DNA of 64,000 nt from Mucilaginibacter geliditolerans (GCF_014200495.1 NZ_JACHBY010000011.1:62001-126000), one strand, 5' to 3'; positions 52,066-60,859 are shown, numbered from the stretch's first letter. Notes: generated from the letters alone by a model not told the origin. A program made the numbers and translations.

Positions 52066-52500
52066 GGGTGTGTTATACGATAGAAAAGTATGCCGCGCAA
52101 AATCATACCCTATAACTCAACCCTAAAACAATTGGCCCGCAAGTTGAGGAATGAAAGTACATTAGGTGAAACTTTGTTATGGAAGGAAATTAAGAATAAA
52201 CAATTTCATGGTTATGATTTTCATCGACAAAAACCGCTTTTAAATTATATAGTAGATCTGTATTGTTATGAATTAGATCTAGTGATAGAAATAGATGGAA
52301 GCTATCATAACCATATTGAAACTTATGAATTAGATTTGTTGCGTGAAAAGGAATTGGAAGCTTATAATTTAACTATCATAAGATTTACTGAGCAAGAAGT
52401 AAAAAAAGACATAACTAATGTTTTGAGAACAATTGAAACGTATATTTTAGCATACGAGAACAACGCAGAACACACCCCTAACCCCTCTCAAGAGGGGAAC
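52043..52500 (+). mobile_element. Putative cassette: perfect 32-bp inverted repeats around a DUF559 gene
   Basis: Positions 52043-52074 and 52469-52500 are identical inverted copies, 32 of 32 bases, each starting from the outside with GTTCCCCTCTTGAGAGGGG. Each arm contains the self-complementary CCCCTCTTGAGAGGGG. The DUF559 gene begins 16 bp inside the left arm and reads through the right arm. No transposase, and no obvious target duplication: outer flanks are ATTCG and TATAC. An empty relative lies at 29990-30092. Mobility is inferred only from this architecture. Confidence 0.7.
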
Positions 52501-52512
52501 TATACTACATAA
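52090..52512 (+). CDS. DUF559-family nuclease-like protein
   Basis: A 140-residue protein of the DUF559 family, which has a Vsr/PD-(D/E)xK-like endonuclease fold. Candidate active-site residues: Asp56 in YIVDLY, and Glu67/Asp69 in VIEIDGSYHN. Basic N-terminal helix (LKQLARKLRNESTLGE) and LLWKEIKNKQFHGYDF are typical. The last residues, HTPNPSQEGN, come from the right-hand inverted repeat, an ending I recall for other Bacteroidota DUF559 proteins. Residues up to about 125 form the family core. Role unknown; possible DNA nicking or repair activity, and possibly in mobilising its own repeats. Confidence 0.85.
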   Translation: MPRKIIPYNSTLKQLARKLRNESTLGETLLWKEIKNKQFHGYDFHRQKPLLNYIVDLYCYELDLVIEIDGSYHNHIETYELDLLREKELEAYNLTIIRFTEQEVKKDITNVLRTIETYILAYENNAEHTPNPSQEGNYTT

Positions 52513-52518
52513 TACAAA

Positions 52519-53373
52519 ATGAAAAAATATCTATCATTAGTAACATTTACACATACCATTTTCGCGATGCCGTTTGCTTTTATTGGCTTTTTTTTGGCGG
52601 TGACTACCACTGAACATAAGTTTGATTGGGTGAAATTAATGCTGATGATACTGTGTATGGTGTTTGCCCGCAACTCGGCTATGGCATTTAACCGTTATTT
52701 AGATAGGAATATTGATGCTAAAAACCCGCGTACCAAACAACGTGATATACCTTCAGGCAGGATCAGTCCGGCGGCGGCGCTGACTTTTACCATTACTAAT
52801 TGCCTGTTGTTTATTGGTACTACCTGGTTTATTAATCCGCTTTGTTTTTTCCTTTCGCCGGTGGCTCTGTTTGTGGTATTGGGTTATAGCGCAACTAAAC
52901 GCTTTACGGCTTTATGCCATTTAGTTTTGGGCCTGGGTTTGTCATTAGCTCCTATCGGCGCCTATTTGGTAATTACCGGGAGCTTTGCAATTACCCCACT
53001 ATTCTTTTCACTATCAGTTTTATGCTGGGTGAGCGGTTTTGATATTATTTATGCTTTACAGGATATTGATTTTGATCAGGATGAAAAATTACATTCTATC
53101 CCTGCTTATTTGGGTAAGGTAAACGCGTTAAGGCTATCTACCTTTTTACATGTGTTATCGGCCATATTTGTGATTATGCCGGTATTCTTTACTCATGTAG
53201 GCATCCCCTATTATATAGGCATTATATTCTTTTGTTCAATGCTCGTATACCAGCACCTGCTGGTTAAGCCCAACGACCTGAGCCGGGTTAACTTCGCGTT
53301 TATGACCACCAACGGCATAGCCAGCGTGGTATTCGCGGTTTTCTTTTTGCTGGATAGGTTGTGGATACGGTAG
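52519..53373 (+). CDS. UbiA-family prenyltransferase
   Basis: A 284-residue integral membrane protein with eight or nine helices. The two Asp-rich motifs are NRYLDRNID (58-66) and DIIYALQDIDFDQD (175-188), which bind the polyprenyl diphosphate through Mg. It resembles the UbiA-like group found in menaquinone producers (the MqnP/4-hydroxybenzoate type) more than MenA, but the aromatic acceptor cannot be decided from sequence alone. It follows the DUF559 cassette after 6 bp past its stop and shares direction with engB. ubiE lies 2 kb away on the other strand. Confidence 0.88.
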   Translation: MKKYLSLVTFTHTIFAMPFAFIGFFLAVTTTEHKFDWVKLMLMILCMVFARNSAMAFNRYLDRNIDAKNPRTKQRDIPSGRISPAAALTFTITNCLLFIGTTWFINPLCFFLSPVALFVVLGYSATKRFTALCHLVLGLGLSLAPIGAYLVITGSFAITPLFFSLSVLCWVSGFDIIYALQDIDFDQDEKLHSIPAYLGKVNALRLSTFLHVLSAIFVIMPVFFTHVGIPYYIGIIFFCSMLVYQHLLVKPNDLSRVNFAFMTTNGIASVVFAVFFLLDRLWIR

Positions 53374-53375
53374 TT

Positions 53376-53481
53376 GCTGAAAAGGTTAAAGGCGAAAGGT
53401 TAAAAGAGAAAATAAAATTGAAAGGTAAAATCTAATTAAGAAGTTTCAAACCTTTTAGCTTTCGCCTTTATCCTTTCACCT
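53376..53481. repeat. Inverted repeat of a degenerate 7-bp word (AAAGGTT)
   Basis: The left arm (53376-53406) has AAAGGTT, AAAGGCG, AAAGGTT, AAAAGAG in 7-bp phase. The right arm (53451-53481) inverts to GAAAGGA, TAAAGGC, GAAAGCT, AAAAGG. The spacer is about 44 bp, between convergent genes. Confidence 0.85.
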
Positions 53482-53486
53482 CAAAA

Positions 53487-53681
53487 CTATCTTAGCTCCT
53501 GGTCGTTTTTTTCCTGGTAGGTTTTAAAGGCGAGATAGAAAAACAGGATAGCGGGTAGGGCATCATATGCAATATCTCTTGTGGCAATCATTGATGGATA
53601 TGCCGTAATGATATCCTTCACCAGCAGTATTACTGCTATAATGCCGACAATCAGGTATAAATAAAAGAATTTCTTGCTCAT
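53487..53681 (-). CDS. Small two-helix membrane protein, unknown
   Basis: A 64-residue protein with two predicted membrane helices (LYLIVGIIAVILLVKDII, about 8-25, and ALPAILFFYLAF, about 42-53) and charged ends (MSKKFF; TYQEKNDQELR). The composition and codon pattern look like a genuine small membrane protein. I do not recognise a family. It lies between a word palindrome and a REP-like element, alone on the minus strand; convergent with the prenyltransferase gene. Confidence 0.6.
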   Translation of the reverse strand: MSKKFFYLYLIVGIIAVILLVKDIITAYPSMIATRDIAYDALPAILFFYLAFKTYQEKNDQELR

Positions 53682-53707
53682 AATTTTCGTTTGACCATTA
53701 ACCCCAT

Positions 53708-53815
53708 GTCATTGCGAGCGATAGCGTAGCAACCTCGTCGCGTTCACTATGCAAGCGACGAGATTGCTTCGTTCCTGAAACAAGTTCAGGACAGGCTCAA
53801 CCTCCACGCAATGAC
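53708..53815. repeat. Chimeric REP-like palindrome
   Basis: Starts GTCATTGCGAGCGATAGCG and ends CACGCAATGAC like the GTCATTGCGAG family, with inner arms AACCTCGTCGCG / GCGACGAG. On the right side it contains CCTGAAACAAGTTCAGGA, which belongs to the other palindrome family (20643-20734). Confidence 0.85.
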
Positions 53816-53837
53816 ATGAGTATAGTAACCCTTATTA

Positions 53838-55940
53838 TTACTTCACCCTCCTAAACACCGAAGCGCCCAACGGCGGTACAGTTACATTAATAGAATCTTC
53901 CCTCCCATGCCAGTTTACTTTTTCTGAAGTTACCGCATCATAATTGATAATGCCGGTACCCCAGAAATTTTCAGCATCCGAGTTGAAAATCTCTTTCCAC
54001 TGGCCGCTATCAGGTACACCAACCCTAAAATCATAACGTACAACCGGGGTCATGTTCAGTACAATTACCAGGTCGTTAACGCTTTCATAACCTTTACGGG
54101 TATATATCAATATGGAGTCATTGGCATTACCACCATCAATCCATTCAAAGCCCGAACCATCAAATGCCTTTTCATATAGAGCCGGCTCCGACCGGTACAG
54201 TTTATTTAATGCTTTAACAGTCTCTTTTATACCATTATGGTTAGGATACTCCAATACATACCATTCCAGCGATTTTTCAAAGTTCCATTCCGTTCCCTGG
54301 CCAAATTCGCCTCCCATAAAGAGCAGTTTTGCTCCCGGATGGGTAAACATATAGCTATAGCACAGGCGCAGGTTGGCAAATTGCTGCCATTCATCACCCG
54401 GCATTTTACGCAACATGGAGCCTTTGCCGTATACAACCTCATCATGTGAAAAAGGCAGCATAAAGTTTTCGGTAAAGGCATATATTAAGCTAAATGTAAT
54501 CTGGTTATGATGATATTTACGATTGATTGGGTCCTCAGAAAAATACTTTATCGTATCGTGCATCCAGCCCATCATCCATTTCATACCAAAACCTAAACCG
54601 CCTAAATATACCGGGCGACTAACACCTGTAAACGCAGTTGATTCCTCTGCAATAGTTTGCACATCGGGGAAATGACTGTAAACAGCTTCGTTAAATTCTT
54701 TAAGTAATGATATGGCCTCAAGGTTTTCATTGCCACCGTAAATATTTGGCTCCCACTCCCCTGCTTTGCGCGAGTAATCCAAATAAAGCATTGATGCCAC
54801 TGCATCCACACGAAGGCCGTCCACATGGTAACGATCAAGCCAGAACAAAGCATTACTGATCAGGAACGCACGTACTTCATTACGGCCGTAATTAAATATG
54901 TATGATTTCCAGTCGGGGTGGAAGCCTTTTCTTACATCTGCATGTTCATATAAGTGTGTACCGTCAAAATTATATAAGGCATGTACATCGCCAGGAAAAT
55001 GCGAAGGCACCCAATCCAGTATTACACCAATATCGGCCTGGTGCAATTCTTCTATCAAAAACATCAGGTCCTGCGGGGAGCCATAACGCGATGAAGCCGC
55101 ATAAAATCCGCTGATCTGGTAACCCCAGCTTGGGTAATAAGGGTGCTCCATAATCGGCATAAACTCTACGTGAGTAAAGCCCATTTCCTTTATATAAGGT
55201 ACCAGTTTAGCAGCAAGCTGGCGGTAAGTTAAAAACTCATCGGGGCTCTCCACACTGCGTGCCCATGAGCCAACGTGCATTTCATAAACAGAATAAGGCC
55301 TGTCAAGCGCATTATGCTCGTAGCGCTTGTGCATCCATTCTTTATCACGCCATTCGTAATAAGTATCCACTACAATAGAGGCGGTATGCGGCGGCAATTC
55401 CCAGCGTAAAGCAAACGGATCGCTTTTTTCAAGGTCTTCTCCTGTTGATGATTTTATGTAGTATTTATACGTTTCGCCAACACCAATATTGGGGATAAAG
55501 CCTTCCCAAATACCCGATGCATCCCAGCGGGCATTAAGTCCGTGCGAGCCGCGGTTCCATCCGTTAAAATTCCCTACAACAGCAACATACTGCGCATTGG
55601 GTGCCCAAACAGAAAAGTAAGTACCTACAATACCTTTATGTTCAACCACATGGGCGCCAAACTTCTCGTACAATTTATAGTGCTTGCCCGATTTAAATAA
55701 GCCGATATCAAAATCAGTAAAACGACTGTAAGGCTCAACACTTTTTAGCACAATTTCTTCAACAACAGGATCTGTGTCCTTTGCAGGCGAACTCTTTTTT
55801 GCCGGTGAACTCTTTTTTACTGCCTTAACAGGTTTTGTTTCGGCATCTACAACTTTAGCAGCTTTTTTTGTTGTTGCTTTTTTTGCTGTCGGTTTCTTTG
55901 CTGGTTCAGGTGTTTCGGGGTCAACTTTCTTTTTAGCCAT
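53838..55940 (-). CDS. glgB: 1,4-alpha-glucan branching enzyme with Lys/Ala/Pro-rich N-terminal extension
   Basis: A 700-residue GH13 branching enzyme that makes alpha-1,6 branches in glycogen. A CBM48/early-set domain (about 85-190) precedes the catalytic barrel. Catalytic residues: nucleophile Asp in DGLRVDAVASML (about 378), Glu in IAEESTAF (about 430), and the HD pair in FSHDEVVYGKGS. Residues 1-65 form an unusual low-complexity tail with repeated AKK/KKSSPA elements, not part of the usual enzyme. Last gene of the alpha-glucan cluster in the direction of transcription, though separated by 757 bp from the GH31 gene. Confidence 0.95.
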   Translation of the reverse strand: MAKKKVDPETPEPAKKPTAKKATTKKAAKVVDAETKPVKAVKKSSPAKKSSPAKDTDPVVEEIVLKSVEPYSRFTDFDIGLFKSGKHYKLYEKFGAHVVEHKGIVGTYFSVWAPNAQYVAVVGNFNGWNRGSHGLNARWDASGIWEGFIPNIGVGETYKYYIKSSTGEDLEKSDPFALRWELPPHTASIVVDTYYEWRDKEWMHKRYEHNALDRPYSVYEMHVGSWARSVESPDEFLTYRQLAAKLVPYIKEMGFTHVEFMPIMEHPYYPSWGYQISGFYAASSRYGSPQDLMFLIEELHQADIGVILDWVPSHFPGDVHALYNFDGTHLYEHADVRKGFHPDWKSYIFNYGRNEVRAFLISNALFWLDRYHVDGLRVDAVASMLYLDYSRKAGEWEPNIYGGNENLEAISLLKEFNEAVYSHFPDVQTIAEESTAFTGVSRPVYLGGLGFGMKWMMGWMHDTIKYFSEDPINRKYHHNQITFSLIYAFTENFMLPFSHDEVVYGKGSMLRKMPGDEWQQFANLRLCYSYMFTHPGAKLLFMGGEFGQGTEWNFEKSLEWYVLEYPNHNGIKETVKALNKLYRSEPALYEKAFDGSGFEWIDGGNANDSILIYTRKGYESVNDLVIVLNMTPVVRYDFRVGVPDSGQWKEIFNSDAENFWGTGIINYDAVTSEKVNWHGREDSINVTVPPLGASVFRRVK

Positions 55941-56371
55941 TGTATTTATTATTTCGAAAACCGAAATATTAGCTTCGTTTTCCTTTTATATGCTTTATAA
56001 CAATATATATGCTGTTAAGTGTTTTTAAATCCAACAATCCGGCTGAAATTTCATCACAAAAAACAGAACATGCTTATGCTTTTTACGGTAGTCCTAATTC
56101 ATTACACGCGGCCATTAATCCACATCCCCGGTTCACATTGCCGCGATTGCTAAATATACCTTTAATATTCGCTGTTTTAGTACTTTCCGATGTCAGTTTA
56201 AGGTGCAGTATTTCAACAACCCTTTTCGGCCATTAAATTACAGTGTCTATATATAATTGGTTTTATATTGGTATTAAATGTAAGCTTATTTTTCTGGTAT
56301 AAACTAAAGAAAATTTTCGCTGTAATGTTTTGGGCGTTGCATTAATGTAATCATTAAAAAAATATTACAAT
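55941..56371. other. Gene-free upstream region of glgB
   Basis: AT-rich region; no convincing gene, repeat or consensus promoter recognised. A 75-codon open frame at 56009-56236 on the plus strand has no family-like features and is not supported. The glgB promoter should lie here. Confidence 0.5.
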
Positions 56372-56537
56372 TGGGGCGTTGCCTTCGGCCCGGGCTGTTC
56401 ACTCATACTGCACAGGCCTTAGTCACAAGCCGGTATCCGCTACCATCCCTAACGCAGAACTTCGCCGCGCTCCGTTTGACTCACCCCGACTTCGCTTCAC
56501 TTGTCGACCCTCTCTGTGGCAAGCCGCAAAGAGGGTA
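56372..56537 (+). repeat. Mosaic repeat, modules 1 and 2
   Basis: Module 1 (GGGGCGTTGCCTTCGGCCCG to CCCTAACGCAG) followed by module 2 (GACTCACCCCGACTTCGC to GCAAGCCGCAAAGAGGG). Like the copy at 44238. Confidence 0.82.
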
Positions 56538-56570
56538 AACCTTCTTTTCGTTTCCCTAATCTCTCTAAGC

Positions 56571-56664
56571 GTCATTGCGAGGAACGAAGCAATCCCCGAC
56601 TTTGCAAGTCAATCATGCAAATTTGCTCTGTATAGTTAGGGATTGCTTCGTACCTCGCAATGAC
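56571..56664. repeat. REP-like palindrome, GTCATTGCGAG family
   Basis: Starts GTCATTGCGAGGAACGAAGC and ends TTCGTACCTCGCAATGAC. Inner arms AGCAATCCC / GGGATTGCT. Closest to the copy at 10921. Confidence 0.88.
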
Positions 56665-56697
56665 GCTTGGAGAGAAGTAATCCCTACAGGACGATCA

Positions 56698-59154
56698 TTA
56701 CTTATAAATCTCTATATGCTTAAAGTTCTTACTGAATTTAAACTCTGTGATCTTGTCTTTACTTGTTGTAAAATTGGCTATCTCTTTGCCATCGGCAACA
56801 ATTTTAGTTGGCTTAAACGGCAGGCCCAGCAGATTAAAATGATAGCCCTCGTATCTTGGCGTATATAACCCTTCCATACTTTGTTGTATGGTTAATGTTT
56901 TAGCATCACCTTTCACCACAAATTTTTTCTCCAGGTAGATATCCTGCTCATAAGCAAATGTTTCGCCGTAATCTTCAAACAGGAAAGAGTTTACTTCGTA
57001 ATCGCTATAATAGATATTCAGTTTAACTTCTTCAATTTCCTTTTCGCCTATGTATTGCATTACCGGGTATTCAGGTATAATTGAACCTGCTTTTATGAAG
57101 ATCGGAATAGTTTCCAGCGGTGTAGGCACCATTACTTCCTGTCCACCGTCAGCCATTTCATTTGTCCAGAAATTATACCATTTTCCTTTTGGCAGGTATA
57201 CTTTACGACTGGTTTGTCCTGGCTGCATAACCGGGCAGATTAGTATTTTATCGCCATAAGTAAACTCATCCTGGCGGAAATGGTTCAGCAGCACATCCTG
57301 CTCCTGCATAACTATCGGCCTTAAAATTGGGAAACCATAACGATGATGCTCCCAAAAAGTTGAATATAAATAGGGGATCAACCTGTAGCGCAGCTCAATA
57401 AACTTGCGGTTGATGGCAGTATATGGCTCGCCAAAGCTCCATGGCTCACGCTCCTTGGTATCACCGGCAGAGTGCGCGCGCATAAATGGTGAGAAAGTTC
57501 CCATCTGTATCCAGCGGGTAAATAATTCGCCATCCGGTTCGCCGCTAAAGCCGCCAATATCAGTACCGCAGAACGGAATACCTGATACTGATAAGCGCTG
57601 GCATTGGATATTGCCCAACTGTAAATGTTCCCACGACGCCACGTTATCACCCGTCCACACAGATGAATAGCGCTGTACGCCTGAGTAGCCTGCCCTGGTG
57701 ATAGTAAAAGGGCGTTTATTTTTCATGATGGTGCGCAAACCCTCATAGGTAGCGCGGACCATTTGCATACCATAAATATTATGGGCCTTACGGTGCGATC
57801 CGCGGAAACCATCATACTGGTGGCGCACATCATCAGGAAAAGTACCTGCACCAAAAACGGCAGGCTCATTCATATCGTTCCAAACACCGGCTACGCCCAT
57901 CTCTACCAGCTCATCAAACAAACCACCCCACCAGGTGCGTACCTCGGGGTTGGTAAAATCAGGGAACTGACATCGGCCCGGCCATACGTGGCCCTCCATA
58001 AAGTAGTCATCGCTGCGGCGACAAAAATATCTGTTGGCCTTACCCTCTTTAAACACCGAATAATTATCATCCACACGAATACCCGGATCAATAATTACTA
58101 CCGTTTTAAAACCTTCGGCAGCTAATTCGCTGATCATTTTCTTTGGATCAGGGAAATATTTGCGGTTCCAGGTAAAACAACGGTAACCGTCCATATAATC
58201 TATATCGAGGTAAATACCATCGCATGGGATCTTATTTTCGCGGAAGCCTGTTGTTATTTTCCTAACCTTAGCCTCCGGATAATAGCTCCAGCGGCATTGG
58301 TGATAACCTAATGCCCACAGTGGCGGCATAGGGTGCGTACCTGTTAAAATATGGTAGCTTTTTACCACATCCATCATATGCGGGCCGTGGATATAATAGT
58401 ATTGCAGCTCGCCGCCATCAGCCCAAAAGCTGGTTTTGGTTTTATCTTCGGCACCAAAATCAAACTGAGCCTTAAAAGTATTATCAAAGAAAATTCCGTG
58501 AGCTATATTATCATTCAGGCTGATATAAAAAGGGATGCTGCGGTAAAGCGGATCCTGATTCCAAGCGAATGAATAAGCATCGGTATTCCAGTTTTTTAAC
58601 CTTTTGCCACGCAGGTTAAGTTCTGTTGGTTTATCGCCCAGGCCAAAGAAGCTTTCCTCGGTAGCGCAGGTCTTGGTGCAGAACACATAATAGCCGCCAA
58701 ATTTAACGTTCTCTTCCCAGTGCATCGGCACAGCATCAGCACTGGTAATATGATTCTTCTTATCAGAAAATGATATGAAAAAGTCTTTCTTGCGAATGTG
58801 ACAGTTTACCACACGTGATGAAACAATATATTCTGATTCGTTTTCAAGCAAAATGAATGCAGCATCCTTATGCACCAGTTTAGGTACAGCATAGGAAAAT
58901 TCATCTAAAAACACGCCGTGCGGGGCTAATCTTACCCGGATAATTTCATCAGTAACCACTACTACCTCAACCTTAGCGTCGCCATCAGTAAAGTAGATTT
59001 TATTTCCCAATTGTTCCGCATGATTGGGAACACCAAGATACTTTTTTATAACCGGCTTAATATCAGCCGCAGGGTTATTTACGTGGTGAAACTCCTCTTC
59101 CTCTTCAAGTAATTTATTGATTAACAGCTCCGTATTTAGTATCTTATCTTCCAT
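56698..59154 (-). CDS. GH31 alpha-glucosidase
   Basis: An 818-residue GH31 enzyme without signal peptide. An N-terminal beta-sandwich (about 50-260) precedes the barrel. The nucleophile is Asp about 427 in GVWNDMNEPAVFG; IPCDGIYLDIDYMDGYRCF (about 300-320, cited in part) marks the substrate pocket; and RAHSAGDTKEREPW (about 553) contains the acid-base region. A proximal C-terminal beta domain follows. It should split alpha-1,4 glucosyl units from maltose/oligosaccharides in the cytosol. Lies in the cluster GH65-GH13-MFS-GH31-glgB. Confidence 0.95.
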   Translation of the reverse strand: MEDKILNTELLINKLLEEEEEFHHVNNPAADIKPVIKKYLGVPNHAEQLGNKIYFTDGDAKVEVVVVTDEIIRVRLAPHGVFLDEFSYAVPKLVHKDAAFILLENESEYIVSSRVVNCHIRKKDFFISFSDKKNHITSADAVPMHWEENVKFGGYYVFCTKTCATEESFFGLGDKPTELNLRGKRLKNWNTDAYSFAWNQDPLYRSIPFYISLNDNIAHGIFFDNTFKAQFDFGAEDKTKTSFWADGGELQYYYIHGPHMMDVVKSYHILTGTHPMPPLWALGYHQCRWSYYPEAKVRKITTGFRENKIPCDGIYLDIDYMDGYRCFTWNRKYFPDPKKMISELAAEGFKTVVIIDPGIRVDDNYSVFKEGKANRYFCRRSDDYFMEGHVWPGRCQFPDFTNPEVRTWWGGLFDELVEMGVAGVWNDMNEPAVFGAGTFPDDVRHQYDGFRGSHRKAHNIYGMQMVRATYEGLRTIMKNKRPFTITRAGYSGVQRYSSVWTGDNVASWEHLQLGNIQCQRLSVSGIPFCGTDIGGFSGEPDGELFTRWIQMGTFSPFMRAHSAGDTKEREPWSFGEPYTAINRKFIELRYRLIPYLYSTFWEHHRYGFPILRPIVMQEQDVLLNHFRQDEFTYGDKILICPVMQPGQTSRKVYLPKGKWYNFWTNEMADGGQEVMVPTPLETIPIFIKAGSIIPEYPVMQYIGEKEIEEVKLNIYYSDYEVNSFLFEDYGETFAYEQDIYLEKKFVVKGDAKTLTIQQSMEGLYTPRYEGYHFNLLGLPFKPTKIVADGKEIANFTTSKDKITEFKFSKNFKHIEIYK

Positions 59155-59260
59155 TAAAAGTAATTAGTAGTTAATAATTCGCGCACCTATCAATATCCTA
59201 TACGCAATATACAATAATCTGCTTTAATATAACCCTATAATTATGCCAGTTTTTCGTTTT
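59155..59260. other. Upstream region of the GH31 gene
   Basis: No gene or clear element recognised; the GH31 promoter probably lies here. Confidence 0.4.
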
Positions 59261-59300
59261 AGTTGGCTCATTTGTTCACTGGTTCATTAGCTCATTAGTA
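59261..59300. repeat. Single arm of GTTCATTG-type words
   Basis: AGTTGGCTCATTTGTTCACT followed by GGTTCATTAGCTCATTAG, 8-bp phased like the palindromes at 34671, 46091 and 50769, but no inverse arm nearby. Confidence 0.7.
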
Positions 59301-59329
59301 TTTGCATTTTTGGTCATTTTAGTAAAAAA

Positions 59330-59460
59330 CGCGCTCCGTTGACTCACCCCGACTTCGCTGCGCTGCTCGACCCTCTCTACGGCAAGCCGTAAAGAGGGTT
59401 GGTAAAGTTTTTGCACTGATACTTTACCTCCCTCTCCTTTGGAGAGGGCCGGGGTGAGGC
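59330..59460 (+). repeat. Mosaic repeat, module 2 plus a CTCCCTCTCC module
   Basis: GCGCTCCGTTGACTCACCCC to GCAAGCCGTAAAGAGGG is module 2. After 28 bp comes CCTCCCTCTCCTTTGGAGAG then GGCCGGGGTGAGG, a short self-complementary module ending at the transporter's stop codon. Confidence 0.78.
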
Positions 59461-60855
59461 CTATGCTATCGTTTTCGCCTCCGGTTCAAAGCCCGTTTCA
59501 ATAATATTGATCTTCTCGCTATCCTCCACAAATAATACCGCTATGGCTGCCAGGAACATAAAAACACCTGCCATAACCAAGCCATAAATAGCCTGACTAT
59601 TAAACAAATATTTAACTATTAAACTACCAGTTAAGCTGTTAACAATTTGGGGGAAAGTGATAAAGAAGTTAAACAAGCCCATATAAATACCAATTTTTTT
59701 GGCCGGGATGGAGCTGGATAATATAGCATAAGGCATGGCCAGTATACTGCCCCAGGCCAGGCCTATACCTACCATTGGCAACAGTAACAGGTAATGGTTT
59801 TGAATGAAGAATATAGATATTAAACCTATCCCTCCCATTACCAGTGAAAAAGCATGGGTACGTTTGCGGTTGATATGCTTAACTATCCATGGTAAAGAGA
59901 GCGCATATATTGCCGATACCGCATTATAAACACCAAACATATTACCTACCCAGTTACCTGCATCATTAAATGCTTTGGAAGAGGTGTCGCCTGCCGGGAT
60001 ATGGTATACGTGATCGGCTACCGCAGCCGTTGTAAATACCCACATGGAAAACAGCGCGAACCAGGAGAAAAACTGTACTACCCCTAACTGCTTCATGGTT
60101 TTTGGCATGTGAGTCAGATCATAGAAAAATTCAGCTAAGCCACTTTTCTTGTCTGAAATCTCCAGGTCTTCTTCGTGAAAGGTCGCGTAAACTTCGGGCG
60201 GATATTCTTTGGTTTTAACAACTGTCCACACAATACAAGCTATGAGAACGATCCCGCCGATGTAGAAAGAATATAATAAATTGTCGGGTACGATACCTTT
60301 GGCAGCTACTGATGGCACATGAAACCAGTCCACCAAAACAGATGGTAATGCTGAGCCTATAATGGCACCCACACCAATTAAGCAGGTTTGTAATGAGAAG
60401 CCCATGTTATGCTGACTATCCGGCAAATTATCGGCAACTAAAGCCCTGAACGGCTCCATGGCTACGTTAAATGATGCATCCATCAGCATTAACATACCTG
60501 CACCCACAATTATTGGCGGTATAAGAAATGCCAACCCGGATGAGTTAGGTAAAAAACAAAGCGCTAAGCCTGATAACAATGCTCCTGTTAAGAAATAAGG
60601 ACGGCGGCGGCCCAAACGGTTCCAGGTACGATCGCTGTAATGGCCTATAATTGGTTGAATGATCATCCCGGTAAGCGGGGCGGCAAGCCAGAACAGGGAT
60701 ATGTTGCCCACATCGGCACCAAAGGTTTCCAGTATGCGACTGGCATAGCCGGTTTGCAGCGCAAAGCCAAACTGGATCCCTAAAAACCCAAAGCTCATGT
60801 TCCATATCTGCCAAAAATCCAGCCTCGGTTTCGGAACGATCTTTCTTGTACTCAT
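59461..60855 (-). CDS. MFS sugar transporter (SLC45/GPH-like)
   Basis: A 464-residue permease with 12 membrane helices and a central charged cytoplasmic loop (about 220-245, KEYPPEVYATFHEEDLEISD). IGHYSDRTWNRLGRRRPYFL (about 75-95) is the signature loop between helices 2 and 3. The group imports disaccharides such as sucrose or maltose with protons. The start is set at ATG 60855 (MSTRKIV); an in-frame ATG four codons upstream lies inside the left arm of an inverted repeat. It lies between the four-helix-bundle element and GH31, supporting maltose or maltodextrin as substrate. Confidence 0.9.
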   Translation of the reverse strand: MSTRKIVPKPRLDFWQIWNMSFGFLGIQFGFALQTGYASRILETFGADVGNISLFWLAAPLTGMIIQPIIGHYSDRTWNRLGRRRPYFLTGALLSGLALCFLPNSSGLAFLIPPIIVGAGMLMLMDASFNVAMEPFRALVADNLPDSQHNMGFSLQTCLIGVGAIIGSALPSVLVDWFHVPSVAAKGIVPDNLLYSFYIGGIVLIACIVWTVVKTKEYPPEVYATFHEEDLEISDKKSGLAEFFYDLTHMPKTMKQLGVVQFFSWFALFSMWVFTTAAVADHVYHIPAGDTSSKAFNDAGNWVGNMFGVYNAVSAIYALSLPWIVKHINRKRTHAFSLVMGGIGLISIFFIQNHYLLLLPMVGIGLAWGSILAMPYAILSSSIPAKKIGIYMGLFNFFITFPQIVNSLTGSLIVKYLFNSQAIYGLVMAGVFMFLAAIAVLFVEDSEKINIIETGFEPEAKTIA

Positions 60856-60859
60856 TTCT

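Noticed and set aside
56009..56236. 75-codon open frame upstream of glgB
   Set aside because: No signal, family motif or neighbour support; low-complexity translation of AT-rich DNA.
60545..60814. 89-codon frame inside the MFS gene
   Set aside because: Alternate frame of a clear membrane transporter gene.
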